A DNA stretch of 64,000 nucleotides from Fibrobacter succinogenes (GTDB lineage: Bacteria > Fibrobacterota > Fibrobacteria > Fibrobacterales > Fibrobacteraceae). The position numbers and the translations under genes are program-made. Shown in pieces: positions 7,941-16,564 of this stretch. The DNA is taken from the NCBI GenBank assembly GCA_902762305.1, contig CACWNW010000006.1:1-64000 (forward strand). The letters are read 5' to 3'. Below the pieces are notes generated by a model, which saw nothing but the letters and a program-made list of their open reading frames with translations, had not been told where the DNA came from and did not search any database. The number at the start of each line of letters is the position of its first letter. Positions within the stretch are counted from its first letter, which is position 1.

Positions 7941-10900
7941 TTCCGCTTCGATGGGCACGAATGCGCCGCCGTCCATTCCGGCGGGCAGATCCCAGTCGTC
8001 GTCCTTGGGCATTGCGGCTGCCTTCGGTGCGCTTGCCGGTGCTGCCGGCTGGGTTGCGGGCTGTGCGGTTGCGGGTTGTTCTGTGGCCTGCGCGGTCGCC
8101 GGCGCGGATTCTGCGGTAGGCGCTGCGTTCTGCTGCGGCATTGCGCCTGCTGTGCCCGCCTGCTCCGTCGTGTTCTCGCCGCCTGCGGGTGCTGCCTCTG
8201 CTGCCGGCGTTCCTGCGGTTTCGCCTGCCTGGGCCGCGGGTGCGCTGCCGTTGTCAAGCGTGCCGTGCGCAATGTCCGGAATGGGCATGCTCGTCATGAT
8301 GCCTTCGGCTGCAATCGTTTCGGCGGCCTTCTCCTGCACCTGCGGGGGCACGAAACCCGGTACTTCGATATACGGCAACGGCCTTCCCTGCGATGCGTCC
8401 GCGATGTAGAAACCCGACATCGGGTCGACGGTTATCTGCCCGCGTTCGTTTGCGAGGTGGAGCGGAACTTCGCCCTCGGCGAGCATCGAGATGTCGAAGA
8501 AGTCGATGTATTCCGGAGTCCCGAGGATTTCGATTTCTTCCTTCGCGAATGCGGCCCATTGCGGCAGGCCGCCCGAGGCGCCCGCTATGCGGGTCCTGCC
8601 CGAACGGAGTGGCTTGTTGTTGTCGAAGCCCACGTAGCTTCCGATGGCCACCACGGAATCGAGCGCGATGCCTTCCTTTTCGGAGACGTACGTCGGGATG
8701 GCGCCCAGGAATGCTACGTTCCTGTAGTCGTTGGTGGTACCCGTCTTGCCGAGAGCCGGGTAGCGCAGGCTGGTTCCCTTGTCGGAACTGACTACGGTGA
8801 GCGCGTTTACCTGGCTGCGGGCGGTACCGTTCACGAACACGGAGCGCAGCATGGCGCCCATCTGCGAGGTGATGAGCGAATCGAGAATCACCTTCGATTC
8901 CACGCTGTTCTTGAATATCGACTGTCCGTCCTTCTTGATTTCCTTGATGAAGCACGGTTCGTTCCATTCGCCGTCCTTGCACTTGAATACCTTGCCCGTG
9001 AGGATGGACTGGTAGGCGGTGCTGATTTCGGCGAGCGTAATCTCGTTCACGCCGAGCGGCATGCTGAACACTTTCTGCAGTTTCTGGTTGATGCCGATTT
9101 CGTGGGCGAACCTCGCGTATTCCGCCATGGCGAGCGAGCGGCGGAAATCCGGCCAGTAGCGCAGGTGGGCCGCGTCGAGGTAGTCGCTTTCGGGGTCGAC
9201 CTGCGCCATCATCACGGTGAGGCGTTTCACGTCGCCCAGCGTGAAGTTGCGGAACAGTTTCACCGAATCGAGCGGCGGGAGCGCTTCGGAGAGGTCAGGG
9301 TCGAGTTCCTGCACTTCGCGCTTGTGGAGGATGTCGGAGTAGTTCTTGAAGTTGTGCCCGACGAACATGCGCGTCTTCTCGTCCTTTTTCGCCTGCTTCA
9401 TCGCGATGTCGTTGTAGGTACCGACGCGCAGGTCCAGCACGTCGATGGCGCGCTCGTACTTCTCTTCGGACTCGTATTGCGCGGCGAGTGCGTACTGCGC
9501 CTTCGTGAACTCGATTTCGCGTTTCACGCCTTCTTTCATGGTGAGCCCGAACTTGTCGCGCAGCCTCTCGAAATACGCCTTGCTGTCTTCGTCGGGGTTG
9601 CGGGCGAACCCGTTCTCCTGCGCGACGGAATTGAATTCTTCCTGCGAGAGCTTGTCGAGCAGGTGGTCCAAAAGCCAGATGCTCGCGATGTTTTCGGAAC
9701 GCGTCGCCGCCCACGCGATGCTCACGAGGTCGCCCTTGTTCTTGTGGTCCGGTCGCGGGTAGTAGAACTGGTTCACGTGCTGGAACACGTTGAAGTCGTT
9801 CTCGAGGATGTTCATGTAGTTCCACTTGTGCTTGAGCGCGAGTGCGTAAAGGATGGGCTTCCAGCTGGAACCGAGCTGGCGGAGCGCCTTGAAGCTGCGG
9901 TCGAAGTCCGTATTGTGGAAGCCGCCCTGCGATGCGACGACCTTGCCGTTCCTTATGGCCACGAGACCGCCCTGGAGTACGGGTTCCGTCTCGATTTTGC
10001 ACGGGATGAACCCGTTCACCTTTTTCTCGTCGAGGATGCTCACCAGGAGGATGGCGCCCTTCTTCATCTGGTTCCCGAGTACGGCGGCGGGGTCCTTGCC
10101 GACCTGCTTGCCGAATTCCTTGAGCGACTTTTCGCCCACTTCGCCCTTCAGTTGCCCGAAGGAGAGGCGCAGCGCCTTGAGTTCGCCCTTCTCGCCGTGG
10201 ATTACCGTGTCGACCGCGCCGTAGAGGTAGTCTCCCTTGCGGGCGCTCACCGCCTTGTTCGCGTACTGCGCCTTCGGGAGCACGAACCCGCCGAGCTGCA
10301 TCTGGAGGTTGCTGATGTTGTTCTGGAGGGCGCGCTTGGCTGCGTCCTGGCTCCTCGCGTCGAGGGTGGTCACGATTTCGAGCTGGGCCTTGCGCCAGTC
10401 GCTGATGTCGTGCTGTTCGAAGAGCTTCTGGTAGAATTCGCTGGAGAGCTTCTCGTCAATCCTTTCGAGCGTCGTCGACACGCTGAAGCGGAAGTTGCCG
10501 TGCTTGAAGTGCAGCGGTTCGGAAAGCGCGTCGTTCATCTGTTCCTGGTCGATATAGCCTTCATCGACCATGCGGCCGAGCACGTAGCGCAGGCGTTCTT
10601 CGCCGCGCTTGAGCGCCTTTTCCTTGCGTTCCTCGGTGCGCTGGATGAACGGGTCGTAGTTGAACGGGCCCTTCACCGAGCCTGCGATGAATGCGCATTC
10701 GGCGAGCGAGAGGTCCTTGAGTTCCTTGTCGAAGAAGTACTGGGCCGCGATGGCCACGCCCTTGCCCGTTCCCGATACGTGGAACTGGTTCAGGTAGAAT
10801 TCCAGGATGTCTTCCTTGCTGAAGTGCTTTTCGAGGCGCAGCGCGTTGATGAGTTCCTTCCACTTCGCCTTGATGCTCCTTTCTTCGCGCCCGAGCACGT

Positions 10901-11348
10901 TCTTGGCCGTCTGCTGCGTGAGCGTGGAACCGCCCTGGCGCATGTGACCGCTCTTGATGTTTGCGAGCATCGCGCGGAGGAATCCCTGCATGCTGAACCC
11001 GTTGTGGTTCCAGTAGCCCGCGTCTTCGGCGGCGATAAGCGCGTTAACGATGTCCTTCGGGATGTCGCCGTAGGGCACGTACAGGCGGTGGTTGGCGTCG
11101 AAGAATGCTCCGAGCAGTTCGTTGCCGTCGTTGTAGTACACGCGGGTCTCGCCGGAGAGCACCTGCAGGATGGTGTCGCGGTTGAACTGGTTGTCGGGGT
11201 CGCGTTCGGGGAGGATCTTGAATACGAAAATGTACGCGGGGATGCAGCAGATGATGCCGACCAGCGCAAAAGCCGCCAATATCTTGAGAACTTTTATCGG
11301 AAAGGGAGTCGGGGCCGATTTCGTTTGTTTTCTTTTTGCGTTTGCCAT
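7938..11348 (-). CDS. Class A penicillin-binding protein (PBP1A-like), very long
   Basis: Bifunctional peptidoglycan glycosyltransferase and transpeptidase of 1136 residues. A membrane anchor spans about 18-44. The GT51 domain has the catalytic Glu in I-A-A-E-D-A-G-Y-W-N-H-N-G (Glu 108), G-G-S-T-L-T-Q-Q (139-146) and a later K-x-x-I-L-E-x-Y-L-N. The transpeptidase has S-S-W-K (Ser 494 catalytic), S-E-N (551-553) and K-T-G-T-T. About 100 C-terminal residues are Ala/Pro/Thr/Gln-rich. It is longer than typical PBP1A (about 800-850). Start ATG 11348 has GGTGA upstream and begins before a basic segment and the anchor; the TTG at 11468 also leaves the frame open but is unlikely. First gene of a three-gene unit. 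Confidence 0.93.
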   Translation of the reverse strand: MANAKRKQTKSAPTPFPIKVLKILAAFALVGIICCIPAYIFVFKILPERDPDNQFNRDTILQVLSGETRVYYNDGNELLGAFFDANHRLYVPYGDIPKDIVNALIAAEDAGYWNHNGFSMQGFLRAMLANIKSGHMRQGGSTLTQQTAKNVLGREERSIKAKWKELINALRLEKHFSKEDILEFYLNQFHVSGTGKGVAIAAQYFFDKELKDLSLAECAFIAGSVKGPFNYDPFIQRTEERKEKALKRGEERLRYVLGRMVDEGYIDQEQMNDALSEPLHFKHGNFRFSVSTTLERIDEKLSSEFYQKLFEQHDISDWRKAQLEIVTTLDARSQDAAKRALQNNISNLQMQLGGFVLPKAQYANKAVSARKGDYLYGAVDTVIHGEKGELKALRLSFGQLKGEVGEKSLKEFGKQVGKDPAAVLGNQMKKGAILLVSILDEKKVNGFIPCKIETEPVLQGGLVAIRNGKVVASQGGFHNTDFDRSFKALRQLGSSWKPILYALALKHKWNYMNILENDFNVFQHVNQFYYPRPDHKNKGDLVSIAWAATRSENIASIWLLDHLLDKLSQEEFNSVAQENGFARNPDEDSKAYFERLRDKFGLTMKEGVKREIEFTKAQYALAAQYESEEKYERAIDVLDLRVGTYNDIAMKQAKKDEKTRMFVGHNFKNYSDILHKREVQELDPDLSEALPPLDSVKLFRNFTLGDVKRLTVMMAQVDPESDYLDAAHLRYWPDFRRSLAMAEYARFAHEIGINQKLQKVFSMPLGVNEITLAEISTAYQSILTGKVFKCKDGEWNEPCFIKEIKKDGQSIFKNSVESKVILDSLITSQMGAMLRSVFVNGTARSQVNALTVVSSDKGTSLRYPALGKTGTTNDYRNVAFLGAIPTYVSEKEGIALDSVVAIGSYVGFDNNKPLRSGRTRIAGASGGLPQWAAFAKEEIEILGTPEYIDFFDISMLAEGEVPLHLANERGQITVDPMSGFYIADASQGRPLPYIEVPGFVPPQVQEKAAETIAAEGIMTSMPIPDIAHGTLDNGSAPAAQAGETAGTPAAEAAPAGGENTTEQAGTAGAMPQQNAAPTAESAPATAQATEQPATAQPATQPAAPASAPKAAAMPKDDDWDLPAGMDGGAFVPIEAE

Positions 11349-11471
11349 AAAAATCACCAAAAGGGCCCTGCGGGTTGCGCAGAGTCTGTTTATATGCTTG
11401 AATTTAGCATTTTTTGCTGTCGACCCCTTGAAAAAAAAGCCAAAATTAAGTAAAATTAGTGTCCCCAAGAT

Positions 11472-11560
11472 GGGAAGATGGCCGAGTTGGCCGAAGGCGC
11501 GTCCCTGCTAAGGACGTATAGGACTTAATCCTATCGCGAGTTCGAATCTCGCTCTTCCCG
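11472..11560 (+). tRNA. tRNA-Ser(GCT)
   Basis: The acceptor GGGAAGA (11472-11478) pairs with TCTTCCC (11553-11559), with discriminator G 11560. The anticodon stem CGTCC/GGACG encloses loop CTGCTAA, so the anticodon is GCT (11507-11509), which reads AGC and AGU. The long variable arm (TATAGGACTTAATCCTATC) and the T-arm GCGAG-TTCGAAT-CTCGC confirm tRNA-Ser. CCA is not encoded. Confidence 0.97.
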
Positions 11561-11569
11561 CTGCAAAGG

Positions 11570-11596
11570 TCCCCCGGAGAAATCCGGGGGATTTTT
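11570..11596 (+). terminator. Rho-independent terminator after tRNA-Ser
   Basis: TCCCCCGGA (11570-11578), loop GAAA, TCCGGGGGA (11583-11591), then T5. Confidence 0.92.
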
Positions 11597-11647
11597 GTTT
11601 TTCCCTGTTTTTTTATATATTAAGCCAGTACAACCAAGGAGTTTTTT

Positions 11648-12007
11648 ATGAAGACTAGCAGTTTCCTTACGGGCCTTGCCCTCGGTGTGGTGGCGGCATA
11701 TGCCCTCAACAAGAAGTTCCCCGGCAAGTTCTGTTCTTGCTGCGGTTGCGACGATTCCGATAATTCTGCCGTGAAGGATGCCGAGGAGACCGCCGAAAAG
11801 CTCCGCAGCTCCACCGACAGCCTGCTCGCCCAGCTGAGCAAGACCAACGAAGAGAAGCACGAGTCCGAGGCCAAGGTGAAGGATCTCGAGGACAAGCTTT
11901 CGGACAAGGAAGTCGAAATCGAGAACCTCAAGAACATCATCGACGCGAACAACGCCCAGACCAAGAAGCTCGAGGACGAACTCGAGCATGTGAAGGCGGG
12001 TAAATAG
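11648..12007 (+). CDS. Small membrane-anchored coiled-coil protein (YtxH-like)
   Basis: A 119-residue protein with an N-terminal hydrophobic segment (about 5-20; G-L-A-L-G-V-V-A-A-Y-A), a Cys cluster C-S-C-C-G-C near residue 31, then an uninterrupted charged helix with Leu/Val heptads (about 45-117). The short Gly-rich membrane segment followed by a long helix resembles YtxH-type proteins of unknown function. The Cys cluster could bind metal or form disulfides, but that is speculation. AAGGAG lies before the ATG, and a TATATT box at 11616-11621 gives a short leader after the tRNA terminator. Confidence 0.75.
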   Translation: MKTSSFLTGLALGVVAAYALNKKFPGKFCSCCGCDDSDNSAVKDAEETAEKLRSSTDSLLAQLSKTNEEKHESEAKVKDLEDKLSDKEVEIENLKNIIDANNAQTKKLEDELEHVKAGK

Positions 12008-12165
12008 TGCTTCCCCCGTTACGGGGTGGATTCTTGCATTGATTTTTGCGTGGAACTCGTGCTGTATGGCGACGGGTTCCACTTCTTGTTGTTGGCCTTT
12101 TTTCTATATTTGCGGGCGTTTAAGGCCATGCCTTAAAAACCATTTGACACAAGAAAAGGAACGCT

Positions 12166-13775
12166 ATGCCAGCTTTTGATCCGAATGCGAAAAAGATGCT
12201 GATTTCGGGAAACGAGGCCATCTCGCTTTCCATGCGCCACTGCAACGTGCAGTTTGCCGCGGGTTACCCAGGTACCCCCTCTACCGAAATCCTCGAGGAT
12301 TATTCTGAACTCGGCGGGTATGCCCAGTGGGCCCCGAACGAGAAGGTCGCCGCCGAAGTGGCCCTGGGTGCAGCCTTTGGCCATGCCCGCAGCGTGGTCA
12401 CCATGAAGATGGTCGGCCTCAACGTGGCTAGCGACGTGCTCTACACCGCGACCTACACGGGCGTGGACGGTGCCATGGTGTGGATCGTTGCCGACGACCC
12501 GGGTCAGGGCAGCTCCCAGAACGAACAGGATACCCGCAACCATGCGAAGGCATCCGTTTGCCCGATGTTCGAGCCCAGCAACTCCCAGGAAGCCTACGAC
12601 TTCTTCCGCATAGCGGTGCAGACGAGCGAAAAGTTCAAGATTCCGGTCATTCTCCGCATGACGACCCGCGTGGACCACTCCAAGTCCATCGTGGTCCCGA
12701 AGGAAGAACTCCCGGCGATGGTGCCGAACTTCGAACGCAATATCGCCGGCCACGTGATGGTGCCCGGCTTCTCGCGGAAGGCCCGAACAAGGTGGAAATG
12801 CGCAGCGCCGACATGGGCATTATCACGAGCGGCATCAGCTACCACCACGTGCGTGAAGCCGCCCCGGAAGCGAGCATCCTCAAGCTCGGCATGACCTACC
12901 CGCTGCCGATGCAGCTCATCAAGGATTTCGCGAAGAAGTTCGAGGGCAAGCGCCTGCTCGTCATCGAAGAAAACGACCCGTGGCTCGCCGAGAACATCAA
13001 GGCCGCGGGCATCCAGTGCGAAAGCAAGTTCGACCCGATTTTCCGCTTCGGCGAACTCGACGTGAACCGCGTGCGCCGCATTATCGCTGGCGATCGCAAT
13101 CCGGACCCGGTTCCGGTGAAGGGCAAGCCGCCTATGCTCTGCCCGGGCTGCCCGCACCGCAGCTCGTTCGCAGTCCTCAAGGAACTCGACTGCATCGTCT
13201 CTGGCGACATCGGCTGCTACACGCTGGCAGCCCTCCCGCCCATCAGCGCGATGGACTACATGATTGACATGGGTGCCGCTATCGGCATGGGTATCGGTCT
13301 CCGCAACGTGCTCCCGCGCGAACAGGCCAAGAAGGTCGTCTCCGTGATTGGCGACTCCACGTTTGTTCACAGCGGCATCACGGGCCTCGTGGAAGCGGGC
13401 TACAACCGCCCCGACACCGGCCATGTGGTCGTCATTCTCGACAACAGCATCACTGCCATGACTGGCCAGCAGGAACACCCGGGTACGGGCCGCCATCTGG
13501 ACCACAGCCCGGCCTACAAGCTGGACTACGGCGCCATCGCGAAGACTGCCGGTTTCGACAACGTGTACGAAGTGAACCAGGTCAAGGAACCCGAGAAGTT
13601 CAAGGAACTCGTGAAGGAAGCCCTCGAGAAGGACGAGCTCACGCTCATCGTGGCAAAGAGCCCCTGCATCCTCGCTCTCAAGAGCATCCTCGCCTGGGAC
13701 AAGGCCAACAAGGAAAAGGCTGAAAAGGCTCTCGCCGAGTCCGAAGCCGCTGCAAAGAAGAACGGCAACTTTTAA
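12166..13775 (+). pseudogene. iorA: Indolepyruvate:ferredoxin oxidoreductase alpha subunit, frameshifted
   Basis: IorA decarboxylates aryl-pyruvates with thiamine diphosphate and passes electrons to ferredoxin. The first frame (from ATG 12166, AAAGGA site) carries the N-terminal domain with G-N-E-A, G-Y-P-G-T-P-S-T-E and E-K-V-A-A-E-V-A-x-G-A. The reading frame then changes by -1 after about 12776, and the rest continues in a second frame with C-P-G-C-P-H-R, G-D-I-G-C-Y-T-L, G-D-S-T-F and I-L-D-N-S. One missing base in TCGCG-GAAGG (expected TCG CGC GAA GGC) restores one frame of about 536 codons. The C terminus ends without the 2x[4Fe-4S] ferredoxin domain usual in IorA. Inactivated gene or sequence error; iorB next to it is also broken. 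Confidence 0.85.
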
Positions 13776-13787
13776 GGAGAAGTTTTT

Positions 13788-14238
13788 ATGAGCGTAGTTA
13801 ACGTGAAATTTGCCGGCCTCGGTGGCACAGGCGTTATCAAGGCGAGCGACGTGATGGCGGAACTCGTGTTCGAACAGGGTTACGACGTGAAGAAGGCCGA
13901 AGTGCACGGCATGAGCCAGCGTGGCGGTTCCATCGCTAGTGACGTTCGCTTTGCAAAGGGCGAAGAAGTCCAGTCCCCGATGATCCCGACGGGCGAAGCC
14001 GACTACCTGGTGGTATTCGACGAGACGCAGGTCGTGGTGAACGAAGCCTTCCTCAAGCAGGGCGGCGTGCTCCTCACTCCGGCGGACATCGATGTCTCGA
14101 AGCTCGAGAACGTGAAGGCCCTGAACGTCGCGATGCTCGGCAAGCTTCGAGCAGTGGGAAGTTGCCCTGAACAAGCTCTTCGCCGAAAAGTTCCACGAAG
14201 GCAACAAGAAGGCCTTCATGCTCGGCCGCGAAGGCTGA
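13788..14238 (+). pseudogene. iorB: Indolepyruvate:ferredoxin oxidoreductase beta subunit, frameshifted
   Basis: The first 119 codons encode the gamma-domain-like beta subunit (G-L-G-G-T-G-V-I-K-A-S-D near 10, V-H-G-M-S-Q-R-G-G-S near 40). After N-V-A-M-L-G-K (about 14145) the frame shifts; the expected C terminus F-E-Q-W-E-V-A-L-N-K-L-F to G-R-E-G-stop (14146-14238) is intact in the +1 frame. Intact homologues have roughly eight more residues between these parts, so a deletion of about 23 or 26 bases at CAAGCT is more likely than a single-base change. An in-frame continuation would give a nonsense tail. AAGGAG precedes the ATG, 12 bases after iorA. Confidence 0.82.
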
Positions 14239-14245
14239 TTAGCAT

Positions 14246-14467
14246 TGTCATTCCCGCCACCGAGCGGGAATCCCCTTTACAATGTCACCCCGGCCACTGT
14301 GCCGGGGTCGCCTTTTTTATAGTGTCATCTTGACCTTCGCACCTTCGTCATCCTGACGGCACACATGTTCGTCATCCTGAGCGTAACGCCGAAGGCGTGA
14401 AGTCGAAGGATCCAGTAAATTCTTGTTAAAGCGTCACCCCGGCCTTTGTGCCGGGGTCATCTTTTTT
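14246..14467. repeat. Cluster of dispersed intergenic repeats with two terminator-like hairpins
   Basis: The 284-base gap after iorB holds no gene. It has a hairpin TTCCCGC/GCGGGAA (14251-14270). Two copies of GTCACCCCGGC-N6-GCCGGGGTC followed by T6 are at 14284-14318 and 14433-14467. Between them two repeats start CGTCATCCTGA (14346 and 14370), the second ending GAAGGATCCAG near 14414. The same CGTCATCCTGA...GAAGGATCCAG unit recurs at 55477-55512. Confidence 0.7.
14287..14318 (+). terminator. Terminator-like hairpin after iorB, copy 1
   Basis: ACCCCGGC (14287-14294) pairs with GCCGGGGT (14301-14308), followed by T6 at 14313. A near-identical hairpin with T6 sits at 14436-14467. Confidence 0.75.
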
Positions 14468-14522
14468 GAGGAAACTAAAAATAATCGGACCTGTTCCTAA
14501 TAGCCGATTGCAGCTTTGCTGC

Positions 14523-15545
14523 TTAGAGGATAAATTCTTTGAAACGGGGATGGGGTTGATTCTTTTGGGCTTCCCAGCAGTTTTGTATTACTTCTTCTTC
14601 CGTAAGCTTTGTGAATGCTTCGCGTGCAGGCCATGCTTTGCGCATGAGTTTTTCTATGGCGATGGCTTTGTGGACACCTGCTTCCGAAGAATTTTTTAGA
14701 ACAAGTTCTTTGCGAGTTCGGCTTTTAAAATTTTTCAACGAAACGATGACTGGGTCACCGTATAAAATAGTGTATGGAAAAGAACTGCTGTTTACCCAAG
14801 AATATTCGATTTCATATTCTTCGATTTTTCTTTTCAATTCCTCCACGATGGAAATTCTTTTATCATCTAGATTGTTCCATTGGCTGGTGTCTCCTGCATA
14901 ATCGCTCCTTCTTAGGACGAAATCATCGTAAATGGAATCGCCTTTATAGGCGAAGTCGTCGCACATGCTGTATATGGTACGATATGTAATATCGGAATTC
15001 TGCTTGCGGAAAATTACTGTGCTGAATTCATGCCAGCCTTTTTCGATAAATGAATACTCTATTTCGTATTCTGCGTCCGATGTGTTTTCAAGGTCTGCAC
15101 TTTGCAGGGGTGATTCAGCAATTGAACCCCAGGGTTCTTTTGCTGCATTCCACATCCAAAATGCCATAATAAAAAATGAGGCTATGGGAATCAGCAAGAC
15201 GAATAACCAGTGGAAAATCTTTTTTATCCGGAAAAATTTGCTATAAAATAAACATGCTACGTGAAGTAATATAATTAGGCTGAATGCAATTATTGTTAGA
15301 TGAGCTATGTTACTGTTTGGCGGGTTAGAGTTGATCGCTCCGTTTGTGAAATAAACGCAGGCTCCGATAAAAGTGCACAGAATTGTGGACCAAAGCGTAA
15401 TCCACAGAAGCTTGAATTTAAAATGTCGGTAAAAAACTGAGCATAGAAAACCAAAAAGACAAGGAATGCCTAAAGTCAAGGAGAACATAAAAAGGGATGA
15501 AGTAAGTTTCAAGTCTCCAAAAATTTGTAGAAAGAAATTAATCAT
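14523..15545 (-). CDS. AT-rich membrane protein of unknown function
   Basis: The 340-residue product has about four membrane segments in the first 150 residues, with a Trp/Met-rich helix I-M-A-F-W-M-W-N near 134, then a soluble C-terminal part rich in Tyr, Asp and Glu. I do not recognise a family. Base composition is clearly more AT-rich than neighbours and codon use differs (many AAA, ATT, TTT), which suggests acquisition from elsewhere. ATG 15545 is preferred over TTG 15602 because TATATT lies six bases before it (15552-15557), matching the leaderless pattern seen in this window. It is divergent from lptC. Confidence 0.65.
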   Translation of the reverse strand: MINFFLQIFGDLKLTSSLFMFSLTLGIPCLFGFLCSVFYRHFKFKLLWITLWSTILCTFIGACVYFTNGAINSNPPNSNIAHLTIIAFSLIILLHVACLFYSKFFRIKKIFHWLFVLLIPIASFFIMAFWMWNAAKEPWGSIAESPLQSADLENTSDAEYEIEYSFIEKGWHEFSTVIFRKQNSDITYRTIYSMCDDFAYKGDSIYDDFVLRRSDYAGDTSQWNNLDDKRISIVEELKRKIEEYEIEYSWVNSSSFPYTILYGDPVIVSLKNFKSRTRKELVLKNSSEAGVHKAIAIEKLMRKAWPAREAFTKLTEEEVIQNCWEAQKNQPHPRFKEFIL

Positions 15546-15551
15546 GGTATT

Positions 15552-15557
15552 AATATA
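15552..15557 (-). promoter_or_regulatory. -10 box six bases before ATG 15545
   Basis: TATATT on the minus strand, followed by AATACC and ATG. No Shine-Dalgarno is present. The divergent lptC has a comparable TAATTT at 15623-15628, also six bases from its ATG. Confidence 0.45.
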
Positions 15558-15634
15558 TGCATTTGTGGGCGAAAAATCCCCGAATTCCCCCAAATTACGC
15601 AATTCTTACCCTTTTTTATTTGTAATTTGTAAGC

Positions 15635-16564
15635 ATGGCACGATTTTTGCAGTGCATAATGGGAGGCGTGTTGTTCCGGGGTGTGCCCGGACCGCGTTCC
15701 GCTGTCGTGCTTTTGGCTTTATGTGCGGCTCTGCTTGCCGGTTGCGAGGAAATCGAGGAAGAGAAGCCCTGGATTCACGTGGAGCGCCCGCAGATGCTGT
15801 TTACCGATACCACGCTCCTGGACTGCTACGACAAGGACATCCTTTCGTTCATGCGTCCGGTGCTGGTGGATATCTACGATTCCGTCGGCGAGCGCGTCGC
15901 GTTCCTGCGTGCGGACTCGGGCCGCATGGACATGAAGTTCACTTATGTGTATGCCTACGGGCATGTGTATGCATTGACCCCGAAGGGGGCGTCGGTACGC
16001 GCGGATTCGCTCATGTGGAACAAGCGCGACGACAAGGTGCATACCGACAGTTACGTGCGCGTCGTCTCCGAAGATGGCGACGTGCTGCAGGGCAAGGGAT
16101 TCGTGAGCGATGCGCGCATGGACAACTGGCGTATTCTCTCGAACGTGACGGGCATATTCCAGGATGCGGCGAAGCGCATGAAGGAAGAAGACAAGAAGCA
16201 GGCGGAGGAACTCGAGAAGAAGCCCGAGCCGGCACCGGCGCCCGTCCCGCACAGGCCGCCCACGTCTGCGGTTCAACCTGCTCCGGCCGCGCAGCCTTTG
16301 CAGAACAAGGCTCCCGCCCCGGCGCCGAACGGAGCCGCGAAAAACGCACCTTCGCAGGGAGCGAACGGGAAGAATATCGATAAAGATGTTCCCGGTCTGG
16401 AAGACCCCGAGGAACTTGAACGTCGGCGTCAGGAGAGAAAGAGACGACGGGCTTTGAGAAGGGAAGGCAAGCTCGATGACGATATGCTTGAGAGTAGTGC
16501 CTCGGAAGCTTCGCAGAATGAGCCTGCATCTGAATCGCGCCCGCGCGCAAAGAGGCGCGAATGA
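15635..16564 (+). CDS. lptC: LptC-like lipoprotein, LPS export
   Basis: LptC links the inner-membrane LPS transporter LptBFG to periplasmic LptA. This 309-residue version has a signal ending L-L-A-G-C (lipid-anchored, unlike the membrane-helix LptC of E. coli), an LptC/OstA-type beta-rich core (about 40-185), and an unusual tail: Pro/Ala-rich (about 200-260), then Arg/Glu-rich to the end. The assignment rests on the weak core plus position directly before lptA and lptB. ATG 15635 has no clear Shine-Dalgarno, but TAATTT sits six bases upstream. ATG 15659 is an alternative. The stop overlaps the lptA start (ATGA). Confidence 0.75.
   Translation: MARFLQCIMGGVLFRGVPGPRSAVVLLALCAALLAGCEEIEEEKPWIHVERPQMLFTDTTLLDCYDKDILSFMRPVLVDIYDSVGERVAFLRADSGRMDMKFTYVYAYGHVYALTPKGASVRADSLMWNKRDDKVHTDSYVRVVSEDGDVLQGKGFVSDARMDNWRILSNVTGIFQDAAKRMKEEDKKQAEELEKKPEPAPAPVPHRPPTSAVQPAPAAQPLQNKAPAPAPNGAAKNAPSQGANGKNIDKDVPGLEDPEELERRRQERKRRRALRREGKLDDDMLESSASEASQNEPASESRPRAKRRE

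Noticed and set aside
7731-11453. A 1240-codon open frame on the plus strand
   Set aside because: It is antisense to the class A PBP, whose motifs are complete. The frame is open because of GC-rich third positions on the other strand, and the translation has no recognisable features.
12594-14219. 541-codon minus-strand frame over iorA/iorB
   Set aside because: Antisense shadow; both plus-strand genes are recognisable despite frameshifts.
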